A stretch of DNA of 64,000 nucleotides from Pseudomonas sp. WJP1 (lineage in GTDB: Bacteria > Pseudomonadota > Gammaproteobacteria > Pseudomonadales > Pseudomonadaceae). The first letter of the stretch is position 1; each line of letters opens with the position of its first letter. Of the stretch, positions 46,043 through 54,580 are shown piece by piece. The translations under genes were made by a program, and so were the position numbers. Where the stretch lies: positions 4,452,501 to 4,516,500 of the forward strand of contig NZ_CP110128.1 of the NCBI RefSeq assembly GCF_028471945.1. The letters run 5' to 3'. The notes beneath the pieces are model-generated. The model did no database searches, had not been told where the DNA came from, and saw only the letters and a program-made list of their open reading frames with translations.

Positions 46043-47110
46043 ATGAAGATGGCACAGCAGAACGACAACACCGGTAAACCCCGTCGCAGTCTGATCAGCG
46101 CTTCGATCCTCGCGCTGAGTCTGTTCGGCGTGCTGGGTGCCGCCCACGGGCAAACGTCCGCGACCGCGCAGCCTGGCGCGACAGCGGCGGGTGCCACGCA
46201 GGCGGCCACTTCGCCGTTCGGTCCGCTCAAGCATGTCAACGCCGGCCTGCTGAACGTGGCATACGCCGAAACGGGCCCGGCCGACGGACCGGTGGTGATC
46301 CTGCTGCACGGCTGGCCGTACGACATCCACAGCTATGACGAGGTCGCGCCCTTGTTGGCGGCCAAGGGTTATCGCGTGTTGATGCCCTATGCGCGAGGCT
46401 ACGGCGACACGCATTTCCTCTCCGACAAAACCCTGCGCAATGGCCAGCCGGCCGCGCTGGCCAGCGACGTCATCGACTTCATGGACGCCCTGAAGATCAA
46501 GCAAGCCGTGCTCGGTGGCTATGATTGGGGCGCACGTTCCGCCGGCATCGTTTCGGCGCTATGGCCAGAACGGGTCAAGGCACTGGTCTCGGTCAGTGGC
46601 TACCTGATCGGCAACCAGGCCGCCGGCAAGAACCCGCTGCCGCCCAAGGCCGAGCTGCAGTGGTGGTACCAGTTCTACTTCGCCACCGACCGCGGCCGCG
46701 CCGGCTACGAGAAAAACACCCATGACTTCGCCAAGCTGATCTGGCAAACGGCCTCGCCAAAATGGGCCTTCGACGACGCCACCTTCGACCGCAGCGCCAA
46801 GGCGCTGGAAAACCCCGACCATGTCGACATCACCGTGTTCAACTATCGCTGGCGCCTGGGCCTGGTTCAGGGCGAGAGCCGATACGAAGCGCTGGAGCAG
46901 AAACTGGCCACCGCGCCTTCCATCAGCGTGCCGACCATCACGATGGAGGGCGATGCCAACGGCGCGCCACACCCGGCCCCCGAGGATTACGCCAAGCGCT
47001 TTACCGGCAAATACGAATTCCGCCTGATCAGCGGCGGTATCGGCCACAACCTGCCGCAGGAAGACCCGCAGGCGTTCGCCAAGGCGGTGATCGATGCGGA
47101 TCATCTTTGA
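46043..47110 (+). CDS. Exported epoxide-hydrolase-like alpha/beta hydrolase
   Basis: A 355-residue enzyme with a long N-terminal signal region (about 1-45, ending near AAHG) so it should act in the periplasm. The oxyanion motif HGWP (LLHGWPYDIHSYD), the nucleophile elbow GGYDWGARS with Asp161, and His335 in GGIGHNLPQED are those of epoxide hydrolases and haloalkane dehalogenases (Asp rather than Ser nucleophile). The ATG at 46043 follows AAGGAGCATCACC. Another ATG lies two codons later. A secreted epoxide hydrolase is unusual but known in pseudomonads (Cif-type); the substrate is unknown. Confidence 0.88.
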   Translation: MKMAQQNDNTGKPRRSLISASILALSLFGVLGAAHGQTSATAQPGATAAGATQAATSPFGPLKHVNAGLLNVAYAETGPADGPVVILLHGWPYDIHSYDEVAPLLAAKGYRVLMPYARGYGDTHFLSDKTLRNGQPAALASDVIDFMDALKIKQAVLGGYDWGARSAGIVSALWPERVKALVSVSGYLIGNQAAGKNPLPPKAELQWWYQFYFATDRGRAGYEKNTHDFAKLIWQTASPKWAFDDATFDRSAKALENPDHVDITVFNYRWRLGLVQGESRYEALEQKLATAPSISVPTITMEGDANGAPHPAPEDYAKRFTGKYEFRLISGGIGHNLPQEDPQAFAKAVIDADHL

Positions 47111-47271
47111 GGCCCAGCGATAGGGGCTGGCAGCCGACCAATTGCTCGCGGCTGTACCCGATCTACTGTAGGAGCCCGGCTTGCCGGCGAAGGCGTCCTG
47201 ACATTCGATGATTGTCTTTCAGGAGTACATATCCGTTCCTGCGGTAACGGCTGCTTATGGTTTCGCTCTTA

Positions 47272-47526
47272 TGTATGGACTCGCCCCCACTGGCCACCTG
47301 TTTTTCAAACACTGCTACCCGGTTGCATCTATGTATAAGGCCTGTTCGAGGAAGCCCTGTCTGCGGCTTCTGGCCGACATTGGTTGAGCTCGCGGTATGC
47401 CGATTACATGCAGGCCTCGAAGGCCGGTAAGAGCGCAGGCATCGATCCGCGACGGTCTGACCTGGGGTCAATGTTTTCTAGCAGGGGCTGAAGCGCCGTG
47501 GCGCCCCGGTGGCAGAACGCTTATGT
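47272..47526 (-). ncRNA. Candidate seekRNA/bridge RNA region of IS copy B
   Basis: Non-coding 255 bp beyond the transposase stop. On the transposase strand it carries CGCTCTTA (47435-47428), reproducing flank 47264-47271. Interpretation as for copy A. Confidence 0.55.
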
Positions 47527-48630
47527 TCAGTGACTTGGCGCAGCTGGCCGGCCATGGGCCGGTTGGCTGCGGTAAGTCTGCTCATTTTGTAGCAGCACCC
47601 AAACGATTCGCAGGTTGCGGTTCGCCAAGCGTATCGCCGCTTCCTTGCGCCCCAGCCGGGCCTGCCACCGTTGCAAGCGACGATCGTCGGGCAGCTCCGA
47701 ATCCGCGCGCAAATGCCTCAATACCGCGTGAGCGCCTTGAACCATCAGGCTGCGCACATAGCTGTCGCCGCGTTTGCTTATCCGGCCCAGGCGAATTTTC
47801 TGCCCACTGCTTTTCTGCTCAGGCACCATGCCGAAGTAGGCGGCGAACTGGCGTGCATTGGCGAAGCGCTCAGGGTCGGTCTGCTTGGCCAAAAGCGCAG
47901 TGGCGATGATCGGGCCGATCCCGCGCACGGTCATCAGCCGCCGGGCCGTTTTGTCCTCGTTCGCGGCCTTCTCCAGGCGACCGGTCAGGACGTTGACCCG
48001 TTCGCCCAGTTGGCGCCATTCGCCCAGCAGCTCGTCGATCAGTTCACGCAACATCTCCGGCAACGGTTGGGTGGCGTCTTCGAGCACCCGAGGCAGGGTC
48101 TGGTTGATCGCCGCATCACCCTGAGCCAGGACAACGCCATGCTCCATCAGCAAACCGCGCATCTGGTTACTCATGGCTGTGCGCCGACGGACATAACCCT
48201 GGCGGGCCCGGTGCAAGGCCTGCATGGCCAGCGCGGTGGCGCTTTTGATGGGGACCGCGGCAATTTTGCTGTCCCGTCCCGCACGCAATATGGCCAGTGC
48301 ATCATTTCGATCATTTTTGGCGCCGCTGCGGTGCTGGGCCACCAGCTGTGCCGGAAGAATCCGCGCCAGATTGCCCTGAGCCTGTAGCTGGCGCGCCCAT
48401 GCTTGAGCGCCTGGACCTGTTTCCACCAGCACTACTACGCTTGGCGGCAGTTGGCGCAGAAAGGCGTGAAAGGCTTCACGCGACTTGATACGTTCTTCGT
48501 AAAGCACCTGGCCAAGGGCGTCTTCGCCTGCCACCTGAAAGACCTGCTTGGCCAAATCGACCGCCACTGTCGTGCAGGCCGACAGATCGCTGGAAGACAA
48601 AGACTGTTTAACCGTCGTATGCTTTTTCAT
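47527..48630 (-). CDS. IS110-family DEDD transposase, copy B
   Basis: A 367-residue intact transposase with the same catalytic residues as copy A (Asp25, Glu70, Asp107, Asp110). It differs from copy C only at residue 65 (Val here, Ile there), while copy A differs from both at SELPDDR and LRIVWVL. It is therefore closer to its inverted neighbour in R4. Confidence 0.95.
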   Translation of the reverse strand: MKKHTTVKQSLSSSDLSACTTVAVDLAKQVFQVAGEDALGQVLYEERIKSREAFHAFLRQLPPSVVVLVETGPGAQAWARQLQAQGNLARILPAQLVAQHRSGAKNDRNDALAILRAGRDSKIAAVPIKSATALAMQALHRARQGYVRRRTAMSNQMRGLLMEHGVVLAQGDAAINQTLPRVLEDATQPLPEMLRELIDELLGEWRQLGERVNVLTGRLEKAANEDKTARRLMTVRGIGPIIATALLAKQTDPERFANARQFAAYFGMVPEQKSSGQKIRLGRISKRGDSYVRSLMVQGAHAVLRHLRADSELPDDRRLQRWQARLGRKEAAIRLANRNLRIVWVLLQNEQTYRSQPAHGRPAAPSH

Positions 48631-49451
48631 GGATTCGCCCTCGCTGTCGGTGGCTTCTTAGACTGCCCCCGTGGCGCATTGACGCCTCGGCGCGGGCGAG
48701 TCCATCCAATTACAGCGAGTCACTTGGAAGAGCCCCAAGTAACCAAGGGCTCTTGCCCCTGGCGTTCGGTGCCTCGCTAAGGCTCGGCATACCCTCGCTC
48801 CGGTCCTGCTCCGTGGGTCGCCGCGATGGGCCATCCATGGCCCAGCGCGGCTAAACCGGCATCCTTGCCGGTTTACCCACTGCGCAGAACCTCCACTCGG
48901 CCTCTCGATGGGGCAAGAAAATCAAAAGCCAGATCAAGATCAAACGCAAAAGCGAGGCGGCCTTAAAGCCGACCTGATCGGGAGCCGTACGCAATTCCCT
49001 GTAGGAGCCAGGCTTGCCGGCGAAGAACGATAACGCGGTACAACAGATACACCGCGGCGCCTGGTTCGCCGGCAAGCCTGGCTCCTACAGGGGATTTGAG
49101 GGGTGTCTGGAAAAGATCAGGTCGGCTTTAAGGCCGCCTCGCTTTTGTTTTTGATCTGGGTGCCCCGTTAACCACGATGGCCGAACGCAGGCATTGCGCA
49201 GTGGGGAAACCGGCAGGACGCCGGTTTAGCCGCGCTGGGCCAGGGATGGCCCATCGCGGCGACCCACGGAGCAATGCCGGAGTGAGGGCATGCCGAGCCT
49301 AAGCGAGGCACCGAGTGGTGGGGCAAAGCCTTTTGCTTACTTTTTGGCGTTTGAAAAAGTGAGTCGCTGTAATTGGATGGACTCGCCCGCGCCGAGGCGT
49401 CAATGCGCCACGGGGGCAGTCTAAGAAGCCACCGACAGCGAGGGCGAATCC

Positions 49452-50555
49452 ATGAAAAAGCATACGACGGTTAAACAGTCTTTGTCTTCCAGCGATCTGT
49501 CGGCCTGCACGACAGTGGCGGTCGATTTGGCCAAGCAGGTCTTTCAGGTGGCAGGCGAAGACGCTCTTGGCCAAGTGCTTTACGAAGAACGCATCAAGTC
49601 GCGTGAAGCCTTTCATGCCTTTCTGCGCCAACTGCCGCCAAGCATAGTAGTGCTCGTGGAAACAGGTCCAGGCGCTCAAGCATGGGCGCGCCAACTACAG
49701 GCCCAGGGCAATCTGGCGCGGATTCTTCCGGCACAGCTTGTGGCCCAGCACCGCAGCGGCGCCAAAAATGATCGAAATGATGCACTGGCCATATTGCGTG
49801 CCGGGCGCGACAGCAAAATTGCCGCGGTCCCCATCAAAAGCGCCACCGCACTGGCCATGCAGGCCTTGCACCGGGCCCGCCAGGGTTATGTCCGTCGGCG
49901 CACAGCCATGAGTAACCAGATGCGCGGTTTGCTGATGGAGCATGGCGTTGTCCTGGCACAGGGTGATGCGGCGATCAACCAGACCCTGCCTCGGGTGCTG
50001 GAAGATGCCACTCAACCGTTGCCGGAGATGTTGCGTGAACTGATCGACGAGCTGCTGGGTGAGTGGCGCCAACTGGGCGAACGGGTCAACGTCCTGACCG
50101 GTCGCCTGGAGAAGGCCGCGAACGAGGACAAAACGGCCCGACGGCTGATGACCGTGCGCGGGATCGGCCCGATCATCGCCACTGCGCTTTTGGCCAAGCA
50201 GACCGACCCTGAGCGCTTCGCCAATGCACGCCAGTTCGCCGCCTACTTCGGCATGGTGCCTGAGCAGAAAAGCAGTGGGCAGAAAATTCGCCTGGGCCGG
50301 ATAAGCAAACGCGGCGACAGCTATGTGCGCAGCCTGATGGTTCAAGGCGCTCACGCGGTATTGAGGCATTTGCGCGCGGATTCGGAGCTGCCCGACGATC
50401 GTCGCTTGCAACGGTGGCAGGCCCGGCTGGGGCGCAAGGAAGCGGCGATACGCTTGGCGAACCGCAACCTGCGAATCGTTTGGGTGCTGCTACAAAATGA
50501 GCAGACTTACCGCAGCCAACCGGCCCATGGCCGGCCAGCTGCGCCAAGTCACTGA
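49452..50555 (+). CDS. IS110-family DEDD transposase, copy C
   Basis: A 367-residue intact transposase, identical to copy B apart from Ile65. Catalytic Asp25, Glu70, Asp107 and Asp110 are kept, as is the C-terminal FAAYFGMVPEQKSSGQK block. GCGAGGGCG is before the ATG. Confidence 0.95.
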   Translation: MKKHTTVKQSLSSSDLSACTTVAVDLAKQVFQVAGEDALGQVLYEERIKSREAFHAFLRQLPPSIVVLVETGPGAQAWARQLQAQGNLARILPAQLVAQHRSGAKNDRNDALAILRAGRDSKIAAVPIKSATALAMQALHRARQGYVRRRTAMSNQMRGLLMEHGVVLAQGDAAINQTLPRVLEDATQPLPEMLRELIDELLGEWRQLGERVNVLTGRLEKAANEDKTARRLMTVRGIGPIIATALLAKQTDPERFANARQFAAYFGMVPEQKSSGQKIRLGRISKRGDSYVRSLMVQGAHAVLRHLRADSELPDDRRLQRWQARLGRKEAAIRLANRNLRIVWVLLQNEQTYRSQPAHGRPAAPSH

Positions 50556-50810
50556 ACATAAGCGTTCTGCCACCGGGGCGCCACGGCGCTTCAGCCCCTG
50601 CTAGAAAACATTGACCCCAGGTCAGACCGTCGCGGATCGATGCCTGCGCTCTTACCGGCCTTCGAGGCCTGCATGTAATCGGCATACCGCGAGCTCAACC
50701 AATGTCGGCCAGAAGCCGCAGACAGGGCTTCCTCGAACAGGCCTTATACATAGATGCAACCGGGTAGCAGTGTTTGAAAAACAGGTGGCCAGTGGGGGCG
50801 AGTCCATACA
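50556..50810 (+). ncRNA. Candidate seekRNA/bridge RNA region of IS copy C
   Basis: The 255 bp between the transposase stop and IS end. CGCTCTTA (50647-50654) is the exact complement of the right flank TAAGAGCG (50811-50818) and is followed by a GGCC-TTCGA-GGCC hairpin (50657-50669). Shorter stretches ATGTA (50673-50677), GCGAG (50689-50693) and CCAAT (50699-50703) match the right IS junction, the left flank (4-5 nt) and the left IS end respectively, but are short enough to be chance. Confidence 0.6.
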
Positions 50811-50969
50811 TAAGAGCGAAACCATAGGTGGCCGTTACCGCAGCAATGGATATGTACGCAGTCAACAAAGCATGGGTCGGCTGTCAGGCCGCCTTCGCGG
50901 GCAAGCCTCGCTCCTACAGTTTTTATCACCATCCGACCAGAAACTCCTATTCGGCTATTGCGCATCCGG

Positions 50970-50985
50970 TATTATGGTATACCAT
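50970..50985. promoter_or_regulatory. Operator site 1 of the catabolic regulon
   Basis: TATTATGGTATACCAT includes the perfect palindrome ATGGTATACCAT, 41 bp before the DUF1185 start. The 16-mer GTATTATGGTATACCA (50969-50984) recurs exactly at 58412. Palindromes of this type (TGGT-x-ACCA) are usual GntR/FadR-subfamily targets. Confidence 0.72.
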
Positions 50986-51025
50986 CATACGCACAGACAC
51001 CTTTCACCCTGATACGGAGCAGCTC

Positions 51026-51616
51026 ATGAGTTTCGAAATCCGCAAGATCGTCAGCTATGTCGAAGAAACCTTCATTGAAGGCGGCAAGGCCACCGACAAG
51101 CCCGTAACCATGGTCGGCCTGGCCGTGGTGATGAAGAACCCCTGGCTGGGCAACGGTTTCGTTGAAGACCTCAAGCCGCAGATCCGCGCCAACTGCTCCG
51201 ACCTCGGCGCCCTGATGGTCGAGCGCCTGGTGGGCATCATCGGTGGTGCCGAGAAGATCGAAGCGTATGGCAAGGCCGCCGTGGTCGGTGCCGACGGTGA
51301 AATCGAACACGCCTCCGCGGTGATCCACACCCTGCGCTTCGGCAACCACTACCGCGAAGCGGTGAAAGCCAAGAGCTACCTGAGCTTCACCAACAAGCGC
51401 GGCGGCCCGGGCACTTCGATCCAGATCCCCATGATGCACAAGGACGATGAAGGCCTGCGTTCGCACTACATCACCCTGGAAATGCAGATCGAAGACGCCC
51501 CGCGCGCCGACGAAATCGTCGTGGTCCTGGGTTGCGCCGATGGCGGCCGCCTGCACCCACGCATCGGCAATCGCTACATCGACCTGGAAGAACTGGCAGC
51601 CGAAAAAGCCCAGTAA
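51026..51616 (+). CDS. DUF1185 'amino acid synthesis family' protein
   Basis: A 196-residue protein of the AA_synth/DUF1185 family (MSFEIRKIVSYVEETFIEGG; VVMKNPWLGNGFVEDL; RGGPGTSIQIPMMHKDDEGL). The family's enzymatic role is unestablished. The ATG at 51026 follows ACGGAGCAGCTC. A longer frame upstream reads through the R4 repeat end and is rejected. It is the first gene of the catabolic operon, 41 bp downstream of operator site 1 and 42 bp before the hydrolase gene. Confidence 0.88.
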   Translation: MSFEIRKIVSYVEETFIEGGKATDKPVTMVGLAVVMKNPWLGNGFVEDLKPQIRANCSDLGALMVERLVGIIGGAEKIEAYGKAAVVGADGEIEHASAVIHTLRFGNHYREAVKAKSYLSFTNKRGGPGTSIQIPMMHKDDEGLRSHYITLEMQIEDAPRADEIVVVLGCADGGRLHPRIGNRYIDLEELAAEKAQ

Positions 51617-51658
51617 GCCGGTCGGTCACTAAAACAAAAAGGTATGCAGGAGCGCTCC

Positions 51659-52492
51659 ATGATTCGGCTCACCGCTGAACGCACCCCGGCTGGCACCAGT
51701 TACCTGGCGACCGGCCAAGGCCAGCCCGTGGTCTTGATCCACGGCGTGGGCCTGAACAAAGAAATGTGGGGCGGCCAGATCGTTGGCCTGGCCACGAAAT
51801 ACCGCGTCATTGCCTACGACATGCTCGGTCATGGCGCCAGCCCGCGCCCGCAAAGCGGCACGCCGCTGCTCGGCTATGCCGATCAACTGCTGGAGCTGCT
51901 CGATCATCTGCAATTGCCCAAGGCTGCTGTGATCGGTTTTTCCATGGGTGGGCTGGTGGCGCGGGCTTTTGCCCTGCATTACCCGCAGCGCCTGCAAAGC
52001 CTGGTGGTGCTCAACAGTGTGTTCAATCGCACCGCCGAGCAACGCGCCGGTGTCATCGCCCGCACGGCCCAGGCCGCCGAACACGGGCCGGATGCCAACG
52101 CCGAAGCCGCACTGTCGCGCTGGTTCAGCCGCGAGTACCAGGCGGCCAATCCGGCGCAGATCGCCGCATTGCGCCAGACCCTCGCGCAGAATGATCCGCA
52201 GGGTTACCTGACCACTTATGAACTGTTCGCCACCCAGGACATGTACCGCGCCGATGACCTGGCCAGCATCCAGGTGCCGACGCTGGTCGCTACCGGTGAA
52301 CTCGACCCGGGGTCGACCCCGGAAATGGCCGAGCAACTGGCCCAGCGCATTCCCGGTGCGCAGGTTGCCGTACTCGCCGAGCAGCGGCATATGATGCCCG
52401 TAGAATCGCCGCGCCTGGTCAACCAGCTGTTGCTGGAGTTTCTCGACACGGCGCACACCCGACAAAACCAGATCAAGGGGATCGTTGCATGA
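51659..52492 (+). CDS. Alpha/beta hydrolase (TgnD-like candidate)
   Basis: A 277-residue cytoplasmic hydrolase with nucleophile Ser95 in GFSMGG, oxyanion HGVG, acid in GELDPGS and His244 in RHMMPVE. I chose ATG 51659 because CAGGAGCGC precedes it, over ATG 51644. It overlaps the next gene by ATGA. In trigonelline-degradation clusters an alpha/beta hydrolase opens an N-formyl/amide intermediate, and the order here (hydrolase, aldehyde dehydrogenase, flavin reductase, semialdehyde dehydrogenase) fits that. The assignment is by context. Confidence 0.88.
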   Translation: MIRLTAERTPAGTSYLATGQGQPVVLIHGVGLNKEMWGGQIVGLATKYRVIAYDMLGHGASPRPQSGTPLLGYADQLLELLDHLQLPKAAVIGFSMGGLVARAFALHYPQRLQSLVVLNSVFNRTAEQRAGVIARTAQAAEHGPDANAEAALSRWFSREYQAANPAQIAALRQTLAQNDPQGYLTTYELFATQDMYRADDLASIQVPTLVATGELDPGSTPEMAEQLAQRIPGAQVAVLAEQRHMMPVESPRLVNQLLLEFLDTAHTRQNQIKGIVA

Positions 52493-53970
52493 CTCTCGCA
52501 CGCTTCCAGATGTGCATCGGCGGTGAATGGGTCGATGCCCTCTCCGGCAAGACTTTTGAAAGCCTCAACCCGGCCCTGGCCGAACCGTGGGCCGAACTGC
52601 CCGATGCCGACGAAGCCGACGTCGAACGCGCCGTACAGGCTGCGCAGACTGCCTTCGACAGCCCGGCCTGGCGCGGCCTGACCGCCACCGCCCGGGGCAA
52701 GTTGCTGCGGCGCCTGGGTGACCTGATCGCCGAAAACAAGGAACAACTGGCGCAGCTGGAAAGCCGCGACAACGGCAAGCTGATCCGCGAGACCCGCGGC
52801 CAGGTCGGCTACCTGCCAGAGTTTTTCCATTACACCGCGGGCCTTGCGGACAAGCTCGAAGGCGGCACCCTGCCGCTGGACAAACCGGATCTGTTTGCCT
52901 ACACCGTGCACGAAGCCATGGGCGTGGTCGCCGCGATCATTCCATGGAACAGTCCGCTGTACCTGACCGCGATCAAGCTGGCGCCGGCGCTGGCGGCAGG
53001 CAACACCATCGTGATCAAGCCGTCCGAGCACGCCTCGGCGACCATTCTCGAGCTGGCGCGCCTGGCGCTGGAAGCCGGGATTCCACCGGGGGTGGTCAAC
53101 GTCGTCACCGGTTACGGCCCAAGCACCGGCGCCGCCCTGACCCGCCATCCGCTGGTGCGCAAGATCGCCTTCACCGGCGGCGCGGCCACGGCGCGGCATG
53201 TGGTGCGCAGCAGCGCAGAGAACTTCGCCAAGCTGTCGCTGGAACTGGGTGGCAAATCGCCGAACATCATTTTCGCCGACGCCGACCTCGACAGCGCGAT
53301 CAACGGTGCCATCGCCGGGATCTATGCGGCGTCCGGGCAAAGCTGTGTGTCGGGTTCGCGCCTGCTGGTGCAGGACGAAATCTACGACGAATTCGTCGCC
53401 CGCCTGGTGGAACGCGCCCAGCGCATCCGCATCGGCAACCCGCAGGAAGACAGCAGCGAAATGGGCCCGATGGCCACCGCGCAGCAGCTTGCTGTTGTAG
53501 AGGGGCTGGTGTCGGATGCCATTGCCGAAGGTGCGCGTTTGCGTCTGGGTGGCAAGCGTCCAGAGAATCTGGGCGAAGGCTGGTTCTATGAGCCGACCCT
53601 GTTCGAGTGCGACCGCAACTCGATGAAGATCATGCAGGAAGAAGTGTTCGGCCCGGTGGCCTCTGTCATCCGTTTCAAGGACGAAGCCGAAGCCCTGGCG
53701 ATCGCCAACGACTCGCAGTTCGGCCTCGCCGCCGGCATCTGGACCCGCGACCTGGGCCGTGCCCATCGCCTGGCCCGGGACGTGCGCTCGGGGATCATCT
53801 GGGTCAACACCTACCGTGCCGTTTCGGCCATGGCGCCGATCGGCGGCTTCAAGAACAGTGGCTATGGACGCGAAAGCGGCATCGATTCCGTGCTGGCCTA
53901 CACCGAGCTGAAAACGGTGTGGATCAATCTTTCCCAGGCACCGATGCCTGATCCGTTCGTGATGCGCTAG
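52489..53970 (+). CDS. NAD(P)-dependent aldehyde dehydrogenase (TgnC-like candidate)
   Basis: A 493-residue aldehyde dehydrogenase. Catalytic Cys286 (GQSCVSGSR) and general base Glu252 (LELGGKSPN) are present, and PWNSPLYLTAIKLAPALAAG is the cofactor region. It oxidises an aldehyde or lactol to a carboxylate or lactone. It is translationally coupled (ATGA) to the hydrolase and followed by a flavin reductase, matching the tgn gene set. Substrate assignment is contextual. Confidence 0.93.
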   Translation: MTLARFQMCIGGEWVDALSGKTFESLNPALAEPWAELPDADEADVERAVQAAQTAFDSPAWRGLTATARGKLLRRLGDLIAENKEQLAQLESRDNGKLIRETRGQVGYLPEFFHYTAGLADKLEGGTLPLDKPDLFAYTVHEAMGVVAAIIPWNSPLYLTAIKLAPALAAGNTIVIKPSEHASATILELARLALEAGIPPGVVNVVTGYGPSTGAALTRHPLVRKIAFTGGAATARHVVRSSAENFAKLSLELGGKSPNIIFADADLDSAINGAIAGIYAASGQSCVSGSRLLVQDEIYDEFVARLVERAQRIRIGNPQEDSSEMGPMATAQQLAVVEGLVSDAIAEGARLRLGGKRPENLGEGWFYEPTLFECDRNSMKIMQEEVFGPVASVIRFKDEAEALAIANDSQFGLAAGIWTRDLGRAHRLARDVRSGIIWVNTYRAVSAMAPIGGFKNSGYGRESGIDSVLAYTELKTVWINLSQAPMPDPFVMR

Positions 53971-53982
53971 GAGTCCTGAGAA

Positions 53983-54468
53983 ATGATCGAACCCGGCATT
54001 TACAAAGACGTCATGAGCTCGTTCCCTTCCGGGGTCACGGTGGTCACCACCCTGGACCCGGACGGTGGCATCGTCGGCATTACCGCCAGCGCCTTCAGTG
54101 CGCTGTCGATTGATCCGGCACTGGTGCTGTTCTGCCCCAACTACGCCTCGGACACTTACCCGGTGCTGCGCGACAGCAAGCAGTTCGCGATTCACCTGCT
54201 GTCCGCCGACCAGACCGCCGAAGCCTATGCGTTCGCCGGCAAGGGCAAGGACAAGGCCAACGGCATCGATTGGCACTTGAGCGAACGGGGTAACCCGTTG
54301 CTGCGAAAAGCCACGGCGATCATCGAGTGCGAACTGTGGCGTGAATACGATGGCGGCGACCACGCCATCATCGTCGGCGCGGTGAAGAACCTGATCCTGC
54401 CCGAGCAACCGGTGACGCCGATGATCTACCACAAAGGCAAGCTGGGCCCCCTGCCCGCCCTGGCCTGA
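53983..54468 (+). CDS. Flavin reductase of a two-component monooxygenase (TgnB-like candidate)
   Basis: A 161-residue flavin reductase-like domain protein (MSSFPSGVTVVTTLDPDGG; ASAFSALSIDPALVLFC; FAIHLLSADQTAEAYAF). Such proteins supply free FMNH2 or FADH2 to a partner oxygenase. TAGGAGTCC precedes the ATG. The oxygenase partner is not in the window: no LuxAB-like monooxygenase gene is seen here. It is separated from the next gene by a REP pair. Confidence 0.93.
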   Translation: MIEPGIYKDVMSSFPSGVTVVTTLDPDGGIVGITASAFSALSIDPALVLFCPNYASDTYPVLRDSKQFAIHLLSADQTAEAYAFAGKGKDKANGIDWHLSERGNPLLRKATAIIECELWREYDGGDHAIIVGAVKNLILPEQPVTPMIYHKGKLGPLPALA

Positions 54469-54484
54469 TGGCTTCACCAGCCTC

Positions 54485-54551
54485 TGTAGGAGCCCGGCTT
54501 GCCGGCGAAGGCGTACTTGCGGACGCCTTCGCCGGCAAGCCGGCTCCTACA
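54485..54551. repeat. Inverted REP pair inside the catabolic operon
   Basis: TGTAGGAGCCCGGCTTGCCG pairs with the inverse ending GGCTCCTACA; it lies between the flavin reductase and the semialdehyde dehydrogenase genes. Confidence 0.85.
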
Positions 54552-54580
54552 GGTAATCACCTTATTCTCCAGGAGCCGGC

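Larger units (their letters stand above)
47272..48712 (-). mobile_element. IS110-family, IS1111-type insertion sequence, copy B
   Basis: 1441 bp, same length and orientation relative to its target as copy A. Subterminal repeats ATGGACTCGCCC and GGGCGAGTCCAT with 3 and 7 outer bases. Flanks are CGCTCTTA (47264-47271) and CAGCGAGT (48713). No target duplication. Confidence 0.92.
49370..50810 (+). mobile_element. IS110-family, IS1111-type insertion sequence, copy C
   Basis: 1441 bp, inverted relative to copy B because it sits in the opposite arm of R4. Left end is TAATTGG then ATGGACTCGCCC; right end is GGGCGAGTCCAT then ACA. The flanks are GAGTCGCTG (ending 49369) and TAAGAGCG (50811-50818). 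Confidence 0.92.
47223..50858. repeat. Composite inverted repeat R4, both arms interrupted by the IS
   Basis: Same element as R1-R3 (~754 bp without IS DNA), arm B left and arm A right. The left arm carries IS copy B between 47271 and 48713, and the right arm carries copy C between 49369 and 50811. The segment between (48713-49369) retains the remaining arm sequences and a central REP pair (49000-49090). Half REPs lie outside at 47167-47199 and 50891-50919. No gene other than transposases is seen. Confidence 0.85.

Noticed and set aside
48713..49369. Composite transposon bounded by IS copies B and C
   Set aside because: The intervening DNA is only the repeat centre with no cargo gene; both insertions are better explained by the two target sites in the arms.
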